Source of the DNA: RGIG529 sp963929765
GTDB taxonomy: Bacteria > Bacillota > Clostridia > Oscillospirales > Oscillospiraceae
DNA length: 20,515 nt
Assembly (NCBI GenBank): GCA_963929765.1
Contig: CAWVKD010000087.1
Coordinates: 1-20,515, forward strand
Direction: 5' to 3'
This document shows positions 5,829-13,019 of the stretch, in pieces; the stretch's first letter is position 1; every line of letters begins with the position of its first letter. The translations under genes were made by a program, and so were the position numbers. Below the pieces are notes generated by a model, which was not told the DNA's origin, did no database searches, and saw only the letters and a list, made by a program, of their open reading frames with translations.

Positions 5829-7334
5829 TTATTCTCCTGCATGAGATATCCCAAGAATTTCAAGTTCTTTTTCTGTGAGTCCAATACCACGAAGCATCAA
5901 ACGGTTTCCTCGAAGAGCCTCAATGGAATTGATACCCATGCCGCCCATAAATTCCATAATTTCATGTCGCCATGCATTCATCAAGTTGACCAGACGCTGG
6001 CTTCCAACATCTGGATTAAGCCGCTTTACAAGCTCAGGACGTTGCGTTGCGATTCCCCAATTGCATTGTCCACTTTGGCAGGTGCGGCAAAGGTGACATC
6101 CCAAAGCAAGCAGGGCAGCAGTTGCTACGTAACAGGCATCTGCACCTAAAGCAATTGCTTTTACAACATCTGCTGAACTGCGAATACTACCTCCGACTAC
6201 GAGAGAAACGTTGTTACGAATGCCCTCATCACGAAGTCTTTGATCAACAGATGCCAAGGCCAATTCAATGGGAATTCCTACATTATCACGAATTCTAGTA
6301 GGGGCAGCGCCAGTACCGCCACGGAATCCATCGATAGCAATGATATCTGCGCCACTTCTGGCAATGCCGCTTGCAATGGCTGCAATATTGTGAACAGCAG
6401 CAACTTTAACAATAATGGGCTTCTTATATTCAGTTGCTTCTTTCAGTGAAAAAACAAGTTGACGAAGATCTTCAATAGAATAGATATCATGATGTGGTGC
6501 CGGTGAAATAGCGTCAGAACCTTCAGGTATCATTCGTGTGCGTGAAACATCACCGACGATCTTCCCGCCAGGGAGATGTCCGCCAATGCCCGGTTTTGCT
6601 CCTTGACCCATTTTGATTTCTATAGCTGATCCGGCCTCTAGGTAGTCTTTATACACGCCAAAACGACCGGAAGCGACTTGCACAATGGTATTTTTACCGT
6701 AACGATAAAAGTCTTCGTGAAGACCGCCTTCACCTGTATTATAAAGGATATCCAGTTCTGTTGCTGCACGAGCAAGGCTTTCATGGGCATTGTAACTGAT
6801 GGAACCATAACTCATTGCAGAAAACATGACTGGCATAGACAATTCAATCTGTGGTGGAAGGTTGCATTTTAATTTACCATTTTCGTCTCGTTGAACTTGT
6901 TCAGGTTTTTTTCCAAGAAAAACACGGGTCTCCATTGGTTCGCGCAAAGGGTCGATGGATGGGTTAGTTACTTGAGATGCGTTGATTAACATCTTGTCCC
7001 AATATACCGGTAAAGATTTTGGGTTTCCCATTGACGAAAGTAAAACGCCGCCACTATTTGCCTGCTTGTAGATTTCCTTAATTGTGTCTTCTTTCCAGTT
7101 GGCATTTTCACGAAAGGCACAATCACTTTTAACAATTTTTAATGCTCTAGTAGGGCAAAAAGATACACAACGCTGACAGTTGACACATTTGGTTTCGTCA
7201 CTCATCATTCTATTGTGTTGAGAGTCAAAAAAATGTACCCCGTTCGAACATTGTTTCTCACAAACTCTGCACTCGATGCAGCGGTCATGATTACGAATGA
7301 CTTCAAATTCAGGATAAATTAATTCCAAGCCCAT
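5829..7334 (-). CDS. Glutamate synthase FMN/ferredoxin-domain subunit (split GltB, central part)
   Basis: This 501-residue protein joins an N-terminal 2x[4Fe-4S] ferredoxin domain (Cys19, 22, 25, 29 and Cys50, 53, 56, 60) to the FMN-binding barrel of glutamate synthase (about 90-495). The barrel shows GEGGLHEDFYRYGKN, KMGQGAKPGIGGHLPG and the GGSIRSSADVVKAIALGAD phosphate-binding region. Cys413, 416, 419 and 424 (GCHLCRTCQSGQC) lie where GltB holds its 3Fe-4S cluster. It converts 2-oxoglutarate and ammonia delivered by the amidotransferase chain into glutamate. The built-in ferredoxin domain and the absence of a GltD-type NADPH subunit nearby suggest reduced ferredoxin or another reductase as electron donor. 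The ATG lies one base past the stop of the upstream gene (TAATATG) and is preceded by GGAAGGGG, so the two are probably translationally coupled. Confidence 0.92.
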   Translation of the reverse strand: MGLELIYPEFEVIRNHDRCIECRVCEKQCSNGVHFFDSQHNRMMSDETKCVNCQRCVSFCPTRALKIVKSDCAFRENANWKEDTIKEIYKQANSGGVLLSSMGNPKSLPVYWDKMLINASQVTNPSIDPLREPMETRVFLGKKPEQVQRDENGKLKCNLPPQIELSMPVMFSAMSYGSISYNAHESLARAATELDILYNTGEGGLHEDFYRYGKNTIVQVASGRFGVYKDYLEAGSAIEIKMGQGAKPGIGGHLPGGKIVGDVSRTRMIPEGSDAISPAPHHDIYSIEDLRQLVFSLKEATEYKKPIIVKVAAVHNIAAIASGIARSGADIIAIDGFRGGTGAAPTRIRDNVGIPIELALASVDQRLRDEGIRNNVSLVVGGSIRSSADVVKAIALGADACYVATAALLALGCHLCRTCQSGQCNWGIATQRPELVKRLNPDVGSQRLVNLMNAWRHEIMEFMGGMGINSIEALRGNRLMLRGIGLTEKELEILGISHAGE

Positions 7335-7335
7335 A

Positions 7336-8430
7336 TTAATATGCCCCTTCCTTTACTCTGACTATAACCGGCTCTCCTCCAGCAGGCGCCCAAATATCAT
7401 CGGCATCTGGTTCCATGGTACGAATTGCCGCTTCTTCACTGGCAATAAACACTTTATCATCTTTTTCACCGACCACCATGGATCGTAGTTTTAAGCGGTC
7501 ATTTAGGGCCATGAGTCCTCCATTAAAGCCGAGGACAATAGAAAATGGACCGGTTATGAGCAGACTGGGGAAAAGGGTACGGAGATAAATATGTTTATTT
7601 TTATCCTCAATGTCTGTTTTGTTTTCAATTGTACTCCAAAATGGAGCAGCAATTACACTTGCAGCTTCGTTTAAAGTAAGACCTTGTACACGAATGAGGT
7701 AATCCATAATGTAAGTAATAACTTCCGTATCAGTTTGTAGGTTACACTTATAACCAAACATCTCAATAAATCGGCGGTTTGCATCGTAAGAAGAAATTTC
7801 CCCGTTGTGGACAATGGAATAGTCAAGCAATGTAAACGGATGTGCGCCACCCCACCAGCCGGGGGTATTGGTTGGATAACGACCATGTGCTGTCCAAGCA
7901 TACCCCTGATATTCCTCTAATTTATAAAAGACACCGACATCTTCTGGAAAACCAACTGCTTTGAAAGTACCCATGTTCTTTCCACTGGAAAATACATAAG
8001 CACCTGGCATTTCTGTATTGATTTTCATAACGGTTCTGGCGACGAACTCTTTTTCATCAAGTTGCATGGAAGCAAGAACAGATTTTAAAGGAGATACAAA
8101 ATACCTCCATATAATAGGTTCATCTGTAATTGCCGGAATCGTTCGAGTGGGAATGATTTCTGATTTTACAATCTCAAAACGCTCTTTTAGAAATACTTCG
8201 CAGTTTTTTCGTGTACTACGCTCGTTAAAAAACATATGAAAAGCATAAAAATCTTTGTATTCAGGATAGATACCGTAGCCGGCAAAGCCGCCACCAAGAC
8301 CGTTGGAACGGTCGTGCATTGGCCTCATAGCATTGGTTATCATCTCACCAGACATTTTATTTCCTTCTTTGGAGATAACAGCGGCAATGGCACAACCGGA
8401 AGGGATTCTAACTTGACCTTCTAATTTCAT
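7336..8430 (-). CDS. Glutamate synthase amidotransferase subunit (class II GATase, split GltB N-terminal part)
   Basis: This 364-residue protein hydrolyses glutamine and delivers ammonia to the FMN subunit. Class II amidotransferases use an N-terminal Cys. Here it is probably Cys13 in RIPSGCAIAAVI, so a 12-residue propeptide must be cleaved, as for the longer propeptides of GltB. Supporting motifs are AHGRYPTNTPGWWGGAHPF (about 185-203), SIVHNGEISSYDANRRF and LQTDTEVITYIMDYL. The last 100 residues contain GFNGGLMALNDRLKLRSMVV and the IASEEAAIR strand. It is first in the operon, and GAAAGGAAAGG precedes the ATG. Its leader carries a sigma-A promoter, an ANTAR-type hairpin and a competing terminator (8461-8553), so expression is probably controlled by antitermination. 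Confidence 0.9.
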   Translation of the reverse strand: MKLEGQVRIPSGCAIAAVISKEGNKMSGEMITNAMRPMHDRSNGLGGGFAGYGIYPEYKDFYAFHMFFNERSTRKNCEVFLKERFEIVKSEIIPTRTIPAITDEPIIWRYFVSPLKSVLASMQLDEKEFVARTVMKINTEMPGAYVFSSGKNMGTFKAVGFPEDVGVFYKLEEYQGYAWTAHGRYPTNTPGWWGGAHPFTLLDYSIVHNGEISSYDANRRFIEMFGYKCNLQTDTEVITYIMDYLIRVQGLTLNEAASVIAAPFWSTIENKTDIEDKNKHIYLRTLFPSLLITGPFSIVLGFNGGLMALNDRLKLRSMVVGEKDDKVFIASEEAAIRTMEPDADDIWAPAGGEPVIVRVKEGAY

Positions 8431-8460
8431 ATTGGTTCCTTTCCTTTCGGAGAAATATGA

Positions 8461-8509
8461 AAAGCGCCCATATCAGCGCAGAGGGCACCTGGGCTGAAAT
8501 GAACGCCTT
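8461..8509 (-). terminator. Leader terminator (attenuator) of the glutamate synthase operon
   Basis: On the minus strand AAGGCGTTCATTTCAG (8494-8509) pairs with CTGATATGGGCGCTTT (8461-8476), giving 15 of 16 paired positions with three G-U pairs, followed by TCATATTT. The 5' arm contains the loop and 3' arm of the ANTAR hairpin at 8497-8518, so terminator and hairpin cannot form together. Confidence 0.65.
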
Positions 8510-8518
8510 TGCTCATTT
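8497..8518 (-). promoter_or_regulatory. ANTAR-type hairpin, module A (glutamate synthase leader)
   Basis: On the minus strand AAATGAGC and GTTCATTT form an 8-bp stem (one G-U pair) around the hexaloop AAAGGC. A at loop position 1 and G at position 4 match the rule for ANTAR targets. It begins within a few bases of the predicted transcription start. I see no second hairpin with such a loop, although known targets have two. Confidence 0.65.
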
Positions 8519-8524
8519 GCATGT

Positions 8525-8553
8525 ATCATACATCTAAACTTTCATTTTGTCAA
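8525..8553 (-). promoter_or_regulatory. Sigma-A promoter of the glutamate synthase-glnA-nitR operon
   Basis: On the minus strand TTGACA (8548-8553), a 17-base spacer, then TATGAT (8525-8530). Transcription should start near 8518, exactly at the ANTAR hairpin. Confidence 0.8.
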
Positions 8554-8616
8554 GTACATACCTTGTTCAATCTAAATATTATGAAAGATTAAAAAAGGTA
8601 AATTGCAAATATGGGC

Positions 8617-8645
8617 TTGACAAGTCTTTTGAAACAGTGTATAAT
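8617..8645 (+). promoter_or_regulatory. Sigma-A promoter of the glnN-amt operon
   Basis: TTGACA (8617-8622), a 17-base spacer and TATAAT (8640-8645) are a full consensus match. The start is expected near 8652, two or three bases before the first ANTAR hairpin. Confidence 0.85.
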
Positions 8646-8654
8646 GCAACACAT

Positions 8655-8672
8655 AAAGGCAAAGGCGTCTTT
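8655..8672 (+). promoter_or_regulatory. ANTAR-type hairpin, module B (first in glnN leader)
   Basis: AAAGGC and GTCTTT form a 6-bp stem (one G-U pair) closing the hexaloop AAAGGC (8661-8666). The loop is identical to that of modules A and C. It starts within about three bases of the predicted transcription start. Confidence 0.65.
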
Positions 8673-8703
8673 GAGGAACTATATCCTTAAAGATGCCTTT
8701 TTC
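8661..8703 (+). terminator. Leader terminator 1 of glnN-amt
   Basis: AAAGGCGTCTTTGAGGA (8661-8677) and TCCTTAAAGATGCCTTT (8684-8700) form a continuous 17-bp stem with two G-U pairs and a six-base loop, followed by further T residues. Its 5' arm includes the loop and 3' arm of the module B hairpin, making the two folds exclusive. Confidence 0.8.
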
Positions 8704-8798
8704 TGTATAGCAAGTGTAAATGTTACATGCTGGGAATGAACATTCAGAGCTGCACAGGCTGCACAGAAAATATAAAAAATAAAATAATATGTTATAAC

Positions 8799-8816
8799 AA
8801 AGGCAAAGGCGTCTTT
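8799..8816 (+). promoter_or_regulatory. ANTAR-type hairpin, module C (second in glnN leader)
   Basis: This is an exact 18-base copy of module B: AAAGGC stem arm, AAAGGC loop (8805-8810) and GTCTTT arm. No good promoter directly precedes it, so it is probably a second antitermination checkpoint in the same leader. The 95 bases between modules B and C contain only short inverted repeats. Confidence 0.65.
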
Positions 8817-8871
8817 AATACTAATTATACCATATAATATTATATGGAAAGAGTCTTTGCTTTTTTATTTT
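8803..8871 (+). terminator. Leader terminator 2 of glnN-amt
   Basis: GCAAAGGCGTCTTT (8803-8816) pairs with AAAGAGTCTTTGC (8848-8860) through 13 pairs with one bulged G. The loop contains the palindrome CCATATAATATTATATGG (8830-8847). It is followed by TTTTTTATTTT. Formation would destroy the module C hairpin. Confidence 0.75.
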
Positions 8872-8897
8872 AAGCCAAAAAAGAGGAGAATGATGTT

Positions 8898-10994
8898 ATG
8901 AAAACTGTACCTGAATATTTTGGATGTATGGTCTTTGATGACAGAGTTATGAAGGCAACCTTATCTGCTGAAGTGTACCAATCCTTGAAAAAAACAATTG
9001 ATGAGGGTGCGCTGCTGGATATTGGTGTTGCCAACGCTGTAGCGATTGCAATGAAAGATTGGGCTGTGGCACATGGTGCAACGCATTATACTCACTGGTT
9101 TCAACCTCTCACTGGCATCACTGCTGAAAAGCATGACAGCTTTATTTCGCCCTCACCTGATGGAGGGGTCATTATGGAGTTCTCAGGGAAAGAACTTATC
9201 AAAGGTGAGCCTGACGCATCGTCTTTTCCTTCCGGTGGGCTTCGTGCAACCTTTGAGGCAAGAGGATATACTGCTTGGGATCCAACTTCCTATGCATTTA
9301 TCAAAGGAAAAACATTATGTATTCCTACAGCATTCTGTTCTTACAGCGGTGAAGCACTGGATAAAAAAACACCTTTACTTCGCTCCATGGAAGCATTGAA
9401 CAAGCAAGCGCTTCGTATTCTCCGTTTATTTGGCAATGATACTGTAAAATGTGTTCGAACTTCGGTAGGTCCAGAACAAGAATACTTCCTGATTACAAAA
9501 GAAATGTATGATCAACGTCCTGACTTACGTTTTACTGGACGTACTTTATTCGGTGCGAAGCCTCCGAAAGGGCAAGAAATGGATGACCATTATTTTGGTG
9601 TAATCAAACCTAGAGTAGAAGCGTACATGGAAGAGTTGAATCATGAACTTTGGAAACTGGGAATTTTTGCAAAAACAGAACATAACGAAGTAGCTCCTGC
9701 TCAACATGAGTTAGCTCCTATCTATACAACCACTAATATTGCAACAGACCATAACCAATTGACTATGGAAATTATGCAAAAAGTTGCAGCAAAACATGGA
9801 CTGGTATGCCTTCTCCATGAAAAACCCTTTGCTGGTGTGAATGGTAGTGGCAAACATAATAACTGGTCCATGGCAACAGATACCGGTGTGAACCTGTTAT
9901 CTCCTGGTGAGACTCCTTATGAAAACGCGCAATTCCTTTTATTCTTGTGCGCTGTGATCAAAGCGGTGGATGACTATCAAGATTTATTGCGTATTTCAGT
10001 TGCCACTGCCGGAAATGATCACCGCCTTGGTGCAAATGAGGCACCTCCTGCTGTTGTTTCCATTTTTCTTGGGGATGAATTAAATGCAGTCCTTAAGGCG
10101 ATAGAAACAGATACGCCTTACATGGGGACTGAAAAAACGCAAATGAAGCTAGGGGTTGATGTTTTACCCAAATTTAACCGTGATACCACTGACCGGAACA
10201 GAACGTCACCTTTCGCTTTTACCGGCAACAAATTCGAGTTCCGTATGCTTGGCTCTTCTAACAGTATTGCTTGTGCTAATATTATGTTGAATAGCGCAGT
10301 AGCCGAATCGTTGAAGATCTATGCCGACAGGTTAGAAGGAGTTGAAGATTTCGAAACAGCGCTTCATGAAATGATTAAAAAGACCATTAAAGATCATAAA
10401 CATATCATCTTTAATGGTAATGGATACGATGAAAATTGGATCAAAGAGGCTACCGAAAAACGTGGTTTGCTCAATTACCGTACAACTCCCGATTGCATGC
10501 CTCATTTACTTGATCAAAAGAATGTTGATATGCTGACTGCTCATGGAGTATATTCGGAAGAGGAATTAAAATCCAGATGTGAAATTATGCTGGATAACTA
10601 TTGTAAAGCTGTTGTAATAGAAGCCAGCACTATGGTTAATATGGCAAAAACACAAATTGCTCCGGCAGTTGAAGCTTATGCTTCAGATGTTGCAAAAGCA
10701 GCGGTTTCCAAAAAAACTCTTGACCCAACTCTCCCGTGCAGCTATGAAGTAGGTCTTGTAAGAAAACTCTCTACTTTAGCAGACAGAATAGCAATGAAAG
10801 CTGACGAATTAGAAGATGAACTGCTTGCTATTCAAGAAGCGGAAGATGTTAATACAGAATCTACGATGATTCGAGATGTGGTACTCAGCTTGATGGGTGA
10901 ACTCAGACTTGTTTGCGATGAGTCGGAAAAGCTTACTGCCAAGAGCTATTGGCCGTTCCCCACATATGCCGACTTATTATTTGGGGTTAGATAA
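8898..10994 (+). CDS. glnN: Glutamine synthetase type III
   Basis: This 698-residue protein has the usual length of GSIII, which forms large double-ring complexes in the cytoplasm and makes glutamine from glutamate and ammonium. It is recognised from the N-terminal MKTVPEYFGCMVFDDRVM, THWFQPLTGITAEKHDSFI, the conserved SFPSGGLRATFEARGYTAWD, the active-site stretches HNEVAPAQHELAPIY and NHRLG-like AGNDHRLGANEAPPAVVSIF, and NRTSPFAFTGNKFEFRMLG. AGAGGAG at 8882-8888 sets the start. It leads an operon with amt 20 bases downstream. Its leader holds a consensus promoter and two tandem ANTAR-hairpin/terminator modules, so it is probably induced by nitrogen limitation through the NitR-like protein. 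It coexists with the type I enzyme encoded divergently. Confidence 0.96.
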   Translation: MKTVPEYFGCMVFDDRVMKATLSAEVYQSLKKTIDEGALLDIGVANAVAIAMKDWAVAHGATHYTHWFQPLTGITAEKHDSFISPSPDGGVIMEFSGKELIKGEPDASSFPSGGLRATFEARGYTAWDPTSYAFIKGKTLCIPTAFCSYSGEALDKKTPLLRSMEALNKQALRILRLFGNDTVKCVRTSVGPEQEYFLITKEMYDQRPDLRFTGRTLFGAKPPKGQEMDDHYFGVIKPRVEAYMEELNHELWKLGIFAKTEHNEVAPAQHELAPIYTTTNIATDHNQLTMEIMQKVAAKHGLVCLLHEKPFAGVNGSGKHNNWSMATDTGVNLLSPGETPYENAQFLLFLCAVIKAVDDYQDLLRISVATAGNDHRLGANEAPPAVVSIFLGDELNAVLKAIETDTPYMGTEKTQMKLGVDVLPKFNRDTTDRNRTSPFAFTGNKFEFRMLGSSNSIACANIMLNSAVAESLKIYADRLEGVEDFETALHEMIKKTIKDHKHIIFNGNGYDENWIKEATEKRGLLNYRTTPDCMPHLLDQKNVDMLTAHGVYSEEELKSRCEIMLDNYCKAVVIEASTMVNMAKTQIAPAVEAYASDVAKAAVSKKTLDPTLPCSYEVGLVRKLSTLADRIAMKADELEDELLAIQEAEDVNTESTMIRDVVLSLMGELRLVCDESEKLTAKSYWPFPTYADLLFGVR

Positions 10995-11014
10995 AAATAA
11001 GAAGGGTGATTTAA

Positions 11015-12730
11015 ATGCTGGTTGATACATTATGGGTATTTTTAGCTGCTATTTTAGTTTTCTTTATGAACCTTGGCTTTGCTTCTGTAGAAGCAGGTTT
11101 TGCGAGAGCGAAAAACACTGTCAATATTCTTTCTAAAAACTTCATTGTATTCGCTATATCATCTCTAGGTTTTCTCCTTTTAGGTTGGGGCTTAATGTTT
11201 GGGGGAGATAACCCATTGATTGGCACAGAAAATCTTTGGATTTTGGGCAATGCAGATTTATCAGCCTATGAAAGTACATTAACTACAAGTGTACCATTTT
11301 GGGGAAAATTCTTTTTCCAGCTTGTCTTTTGCGGCACAGCTGCCACTATTGTTTCCGGCGCAGTTGCAGAGCGAGTAAAATACATATCTTTCATTATTTT
11401 CTCTTTTATACTTACCCTATTTATTTATCCCGTAGTTGGCCACTGGGTCTGGGGCGGCGGATGGCTTTCCAACCTTGGATTTTTAGATTTTGCAGGAGAT
11501 ACCGTCGTTCACTCTGTTGGTGGATGGGCAGCACTTTCTGGTGCACTCATCTTAGGCCCGCGTATTGGGAAATATGATAAAAACGGAAAGCCACGTGCTA
11601 TTCCAGGACACAATATGTCCTTAGCAGTTATTGGTTTATTTGTTCTTTGGCTTGGATGGTTTGGATTTAACCCTGGATCTACTATGAGTTTCCAGAACCC
11701 ATCTGATGTTATGCATATTTTGATGACCACCAATACTTCTGCCATTGCAGCTGTATTGACGTCAACAATTACCGCATGGGTTTTCATTGGCAAGCCTGAT
11801 CTTGGTATGACGATCAACGGTTGCTTGGCAGGCCTTGTGGCAATAACGGGTGGTTGTGCCTATGTAAGTGTTGAAATTTCTCTGCTTATTGGTGCGATTG
11901 CCGGTGTGATCGTTGTATTTGCTGTTATGTTCTTTGATCGTATTGGCATTGATGACCCTGTGGGTGCAACATCTGTTCATCTTGGCTGCGGTGTGTTTGG
12001 TACAATTTGTGTTGGACTATTTGCTAAAGAAGGCGTTACTACACTTTCCTCTACCAACGGACTGTTTTACGGTGGCGGTTTCAACCTTCTTGGTGTAGAA
12101 CTGCTAGGTATAGTAGCAGTTGGAGCCTTTGTATTTATTGCTTCTTCAATTGTCTGGCTGGTTTTGAAAAAGACGATTGGCATTCGTGTCTCAGCTGAAG
12201 AAGAAATTTCAGGCCTTGATATTGGTGAACATGGTAACCATGCATATCCGGATTTTGTCCCAGCAGTTGAAACCATCGATTACGATGGTAACGAAGCAGT
12301 TCTTGTAACAGGAGAAACTCCTATGGCTGAAGCCATTCCAGTGAAAAAGATCGCTACTTTTGATGATGGAAAACCAAAACTGACAAAGGTTGAGATTATT
12401 TGTAAGGAATCGCGTTTCGAAGCACTGAAAAATGCGATGATGAATATTGGTATTACTGGTATGACTGTATCACATGTCCTTGGATGTGGGGTACAGAAGG
12501 GTAAGCCAGAATATTACCGTGGTATTCCGGTTGAAGCAAATCTGCTTCCAAAGATACAGGTTGATATTGTGGTTAGCAAGGTACCTGTAAGCAATGTTAT
12601 CGAAACTGCAAAGAAAGTTCTTTACACAGGACATATTGGTGATGGTAAAATATTTGTTTACGATGTGGAAAATGTCATCAAAGTCCGTACTGGTGAAGAA
12701 GGCTATGATGCTTTACAGGATGTAGAATAA
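11015..12730 (+). CDS. amt: Ammonium transporter fused to a C-terminal PII (GlnB/GlnK) domain
   Basis: Residues 1 to about 390 of 571 form an Amt channel of about eleven membrane helices, with the pore His pair at His166 (DTVVHSVGGWAAL) and His322 (VHLGCGVFGT), and AVAERVKYISF and GFNPGS motifs. There is no obvious cleavable signal peptide. Residues 391-445 are an acidic linker. Residues 457-571 are a PII domain: KVEIICKESRFEALKNAM, the T-loop GVQKGKPEYYRGIPVEANLL with Tyr501 at the usual Tyr51 position, and TGHIGDGKIFVYDVENVIKV, which keeps the B-loop for ATP and 2-oxoglutarate. Separate PII proteins plug Amt trimers when nitrogen is sufficient; here the plug is built in. AAGGGTGA precedes the ATG. 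It is second in the glnN operon. The fusion is direct and in one frame. Confidence 0.95.
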   Translation: MLVDTLWVFLAAILVFFMNLGFASVEAGFARAKNTVNILSKNFIVFAISSLGFLLLGWGLMFGGDNPLIGTENLWILGNADLSAYESTLTTSVPFWGKFFFQLVFCGTAATIVSGAVAERVKYISFIIFSFILTLFIYPVVGHWVWGGGWLSNLGFLDFAGDTVVHSVGGWAALSGALILGPRIGKYDKNGKPRAIPGHNMSLAVIGLFVLWLGWFGFNPGSTMSFQNPSDVMHILMTTNTSAIAAVLTSTITAWVFIGKPDLGMTINGCLAGLVAITGGCAYVSVEISLLIGAIAGVIVVFAVMFFDRIGIDDPVGATSVHLGCGVFGTICVGLFAKEGVTTLSSTNGLFYGGGFNLLGVELLGIVAVGAFVFIASSIVWLVLKKTIGIRVSAEEEISGLDIGEHGNHAYPDFVPAVETIDYDGNEAVLVTGETPMAEAIPVKKIATFDDGKPKLTKVEIICKESRFEALKNAMMNIGITGMTVSHVLGCGVQKGKPEYYRGIPVEANLLPKIQVDIVVSKVPVSNVIETAKKVLYTGHIGDGKIFVYDVENVIKVRTGEEGYDALQDVE

Positions 12731-12745
12731 TATATGGATATGAAT

Positions 12746-12977
12746 AAAAGCGTTTGAGAGAAGAGAAGTAAGACAGGAGATCGCTTACAGCGAGTATGGG
12801 ATAGTGAGAGCCATATAGCAAGAGCCTGTAAGAAAAACACTTTTCGAGCTGCAATCTGAACAGAAAATCTTAGTAGGTGCGCCGTTTCGTCACACGTGAG
12901 TTGACAGAGCCTTGATTGAGGCTTGGAATAATGAGACAAAATATAGGTGGCACAGCGAGCACAGCACTTGCCCTATA
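12746..12977 (+). promoter_or_regulatory. T-box leader for asnB, predicted to sense tRNA-Asn
   Basis: The base of stem I is AAAAG (12746-12750) with CTTTT (12840-12844); GAAGTAAG and GGGATAGTGAGAGCC are the distal stem I elements. The specifier is AAC (12836-12838), an Asn codon followed by A. A stem III-like hairpin (GCCTTGATTGAGGC) follows near 12909-12922. The antiterminator is TATAGG, the seven-base bulge TGGCACA (12948-12954), GCGAG, loop, CTTGC, CCTATA ending at 12977. The UGGN base is C, which pairs with discriminator G73 of tRNA-Asn. No strong terminator with a T-run follows, so control may be translational, or through the weak stem CAGCA/TGCTG (12962-12985). Confidence 0.85.
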
Positions 12978-13019
12978 GAATGCTGAATTTACTTTGAATG
13001 TGTGGAGGTATATTCTAAA

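Noticed and set aside
8785..8798. Second glnN promoter directly before module C
   Set aside because: TAATAT and TATAAC are present but no -35 lies at 16-18 bases upstream, and TATAAC abuts the hairpin, leaving no room for a start site.
8655..8871. Glutamine riboswitch before glnN
   Set aside because: The glnA-type glutamine aptamers known from cyanobacteria have a different three-way structure; the six-base A1/G4 loop over a competing terminator fits an ANTAR target better.
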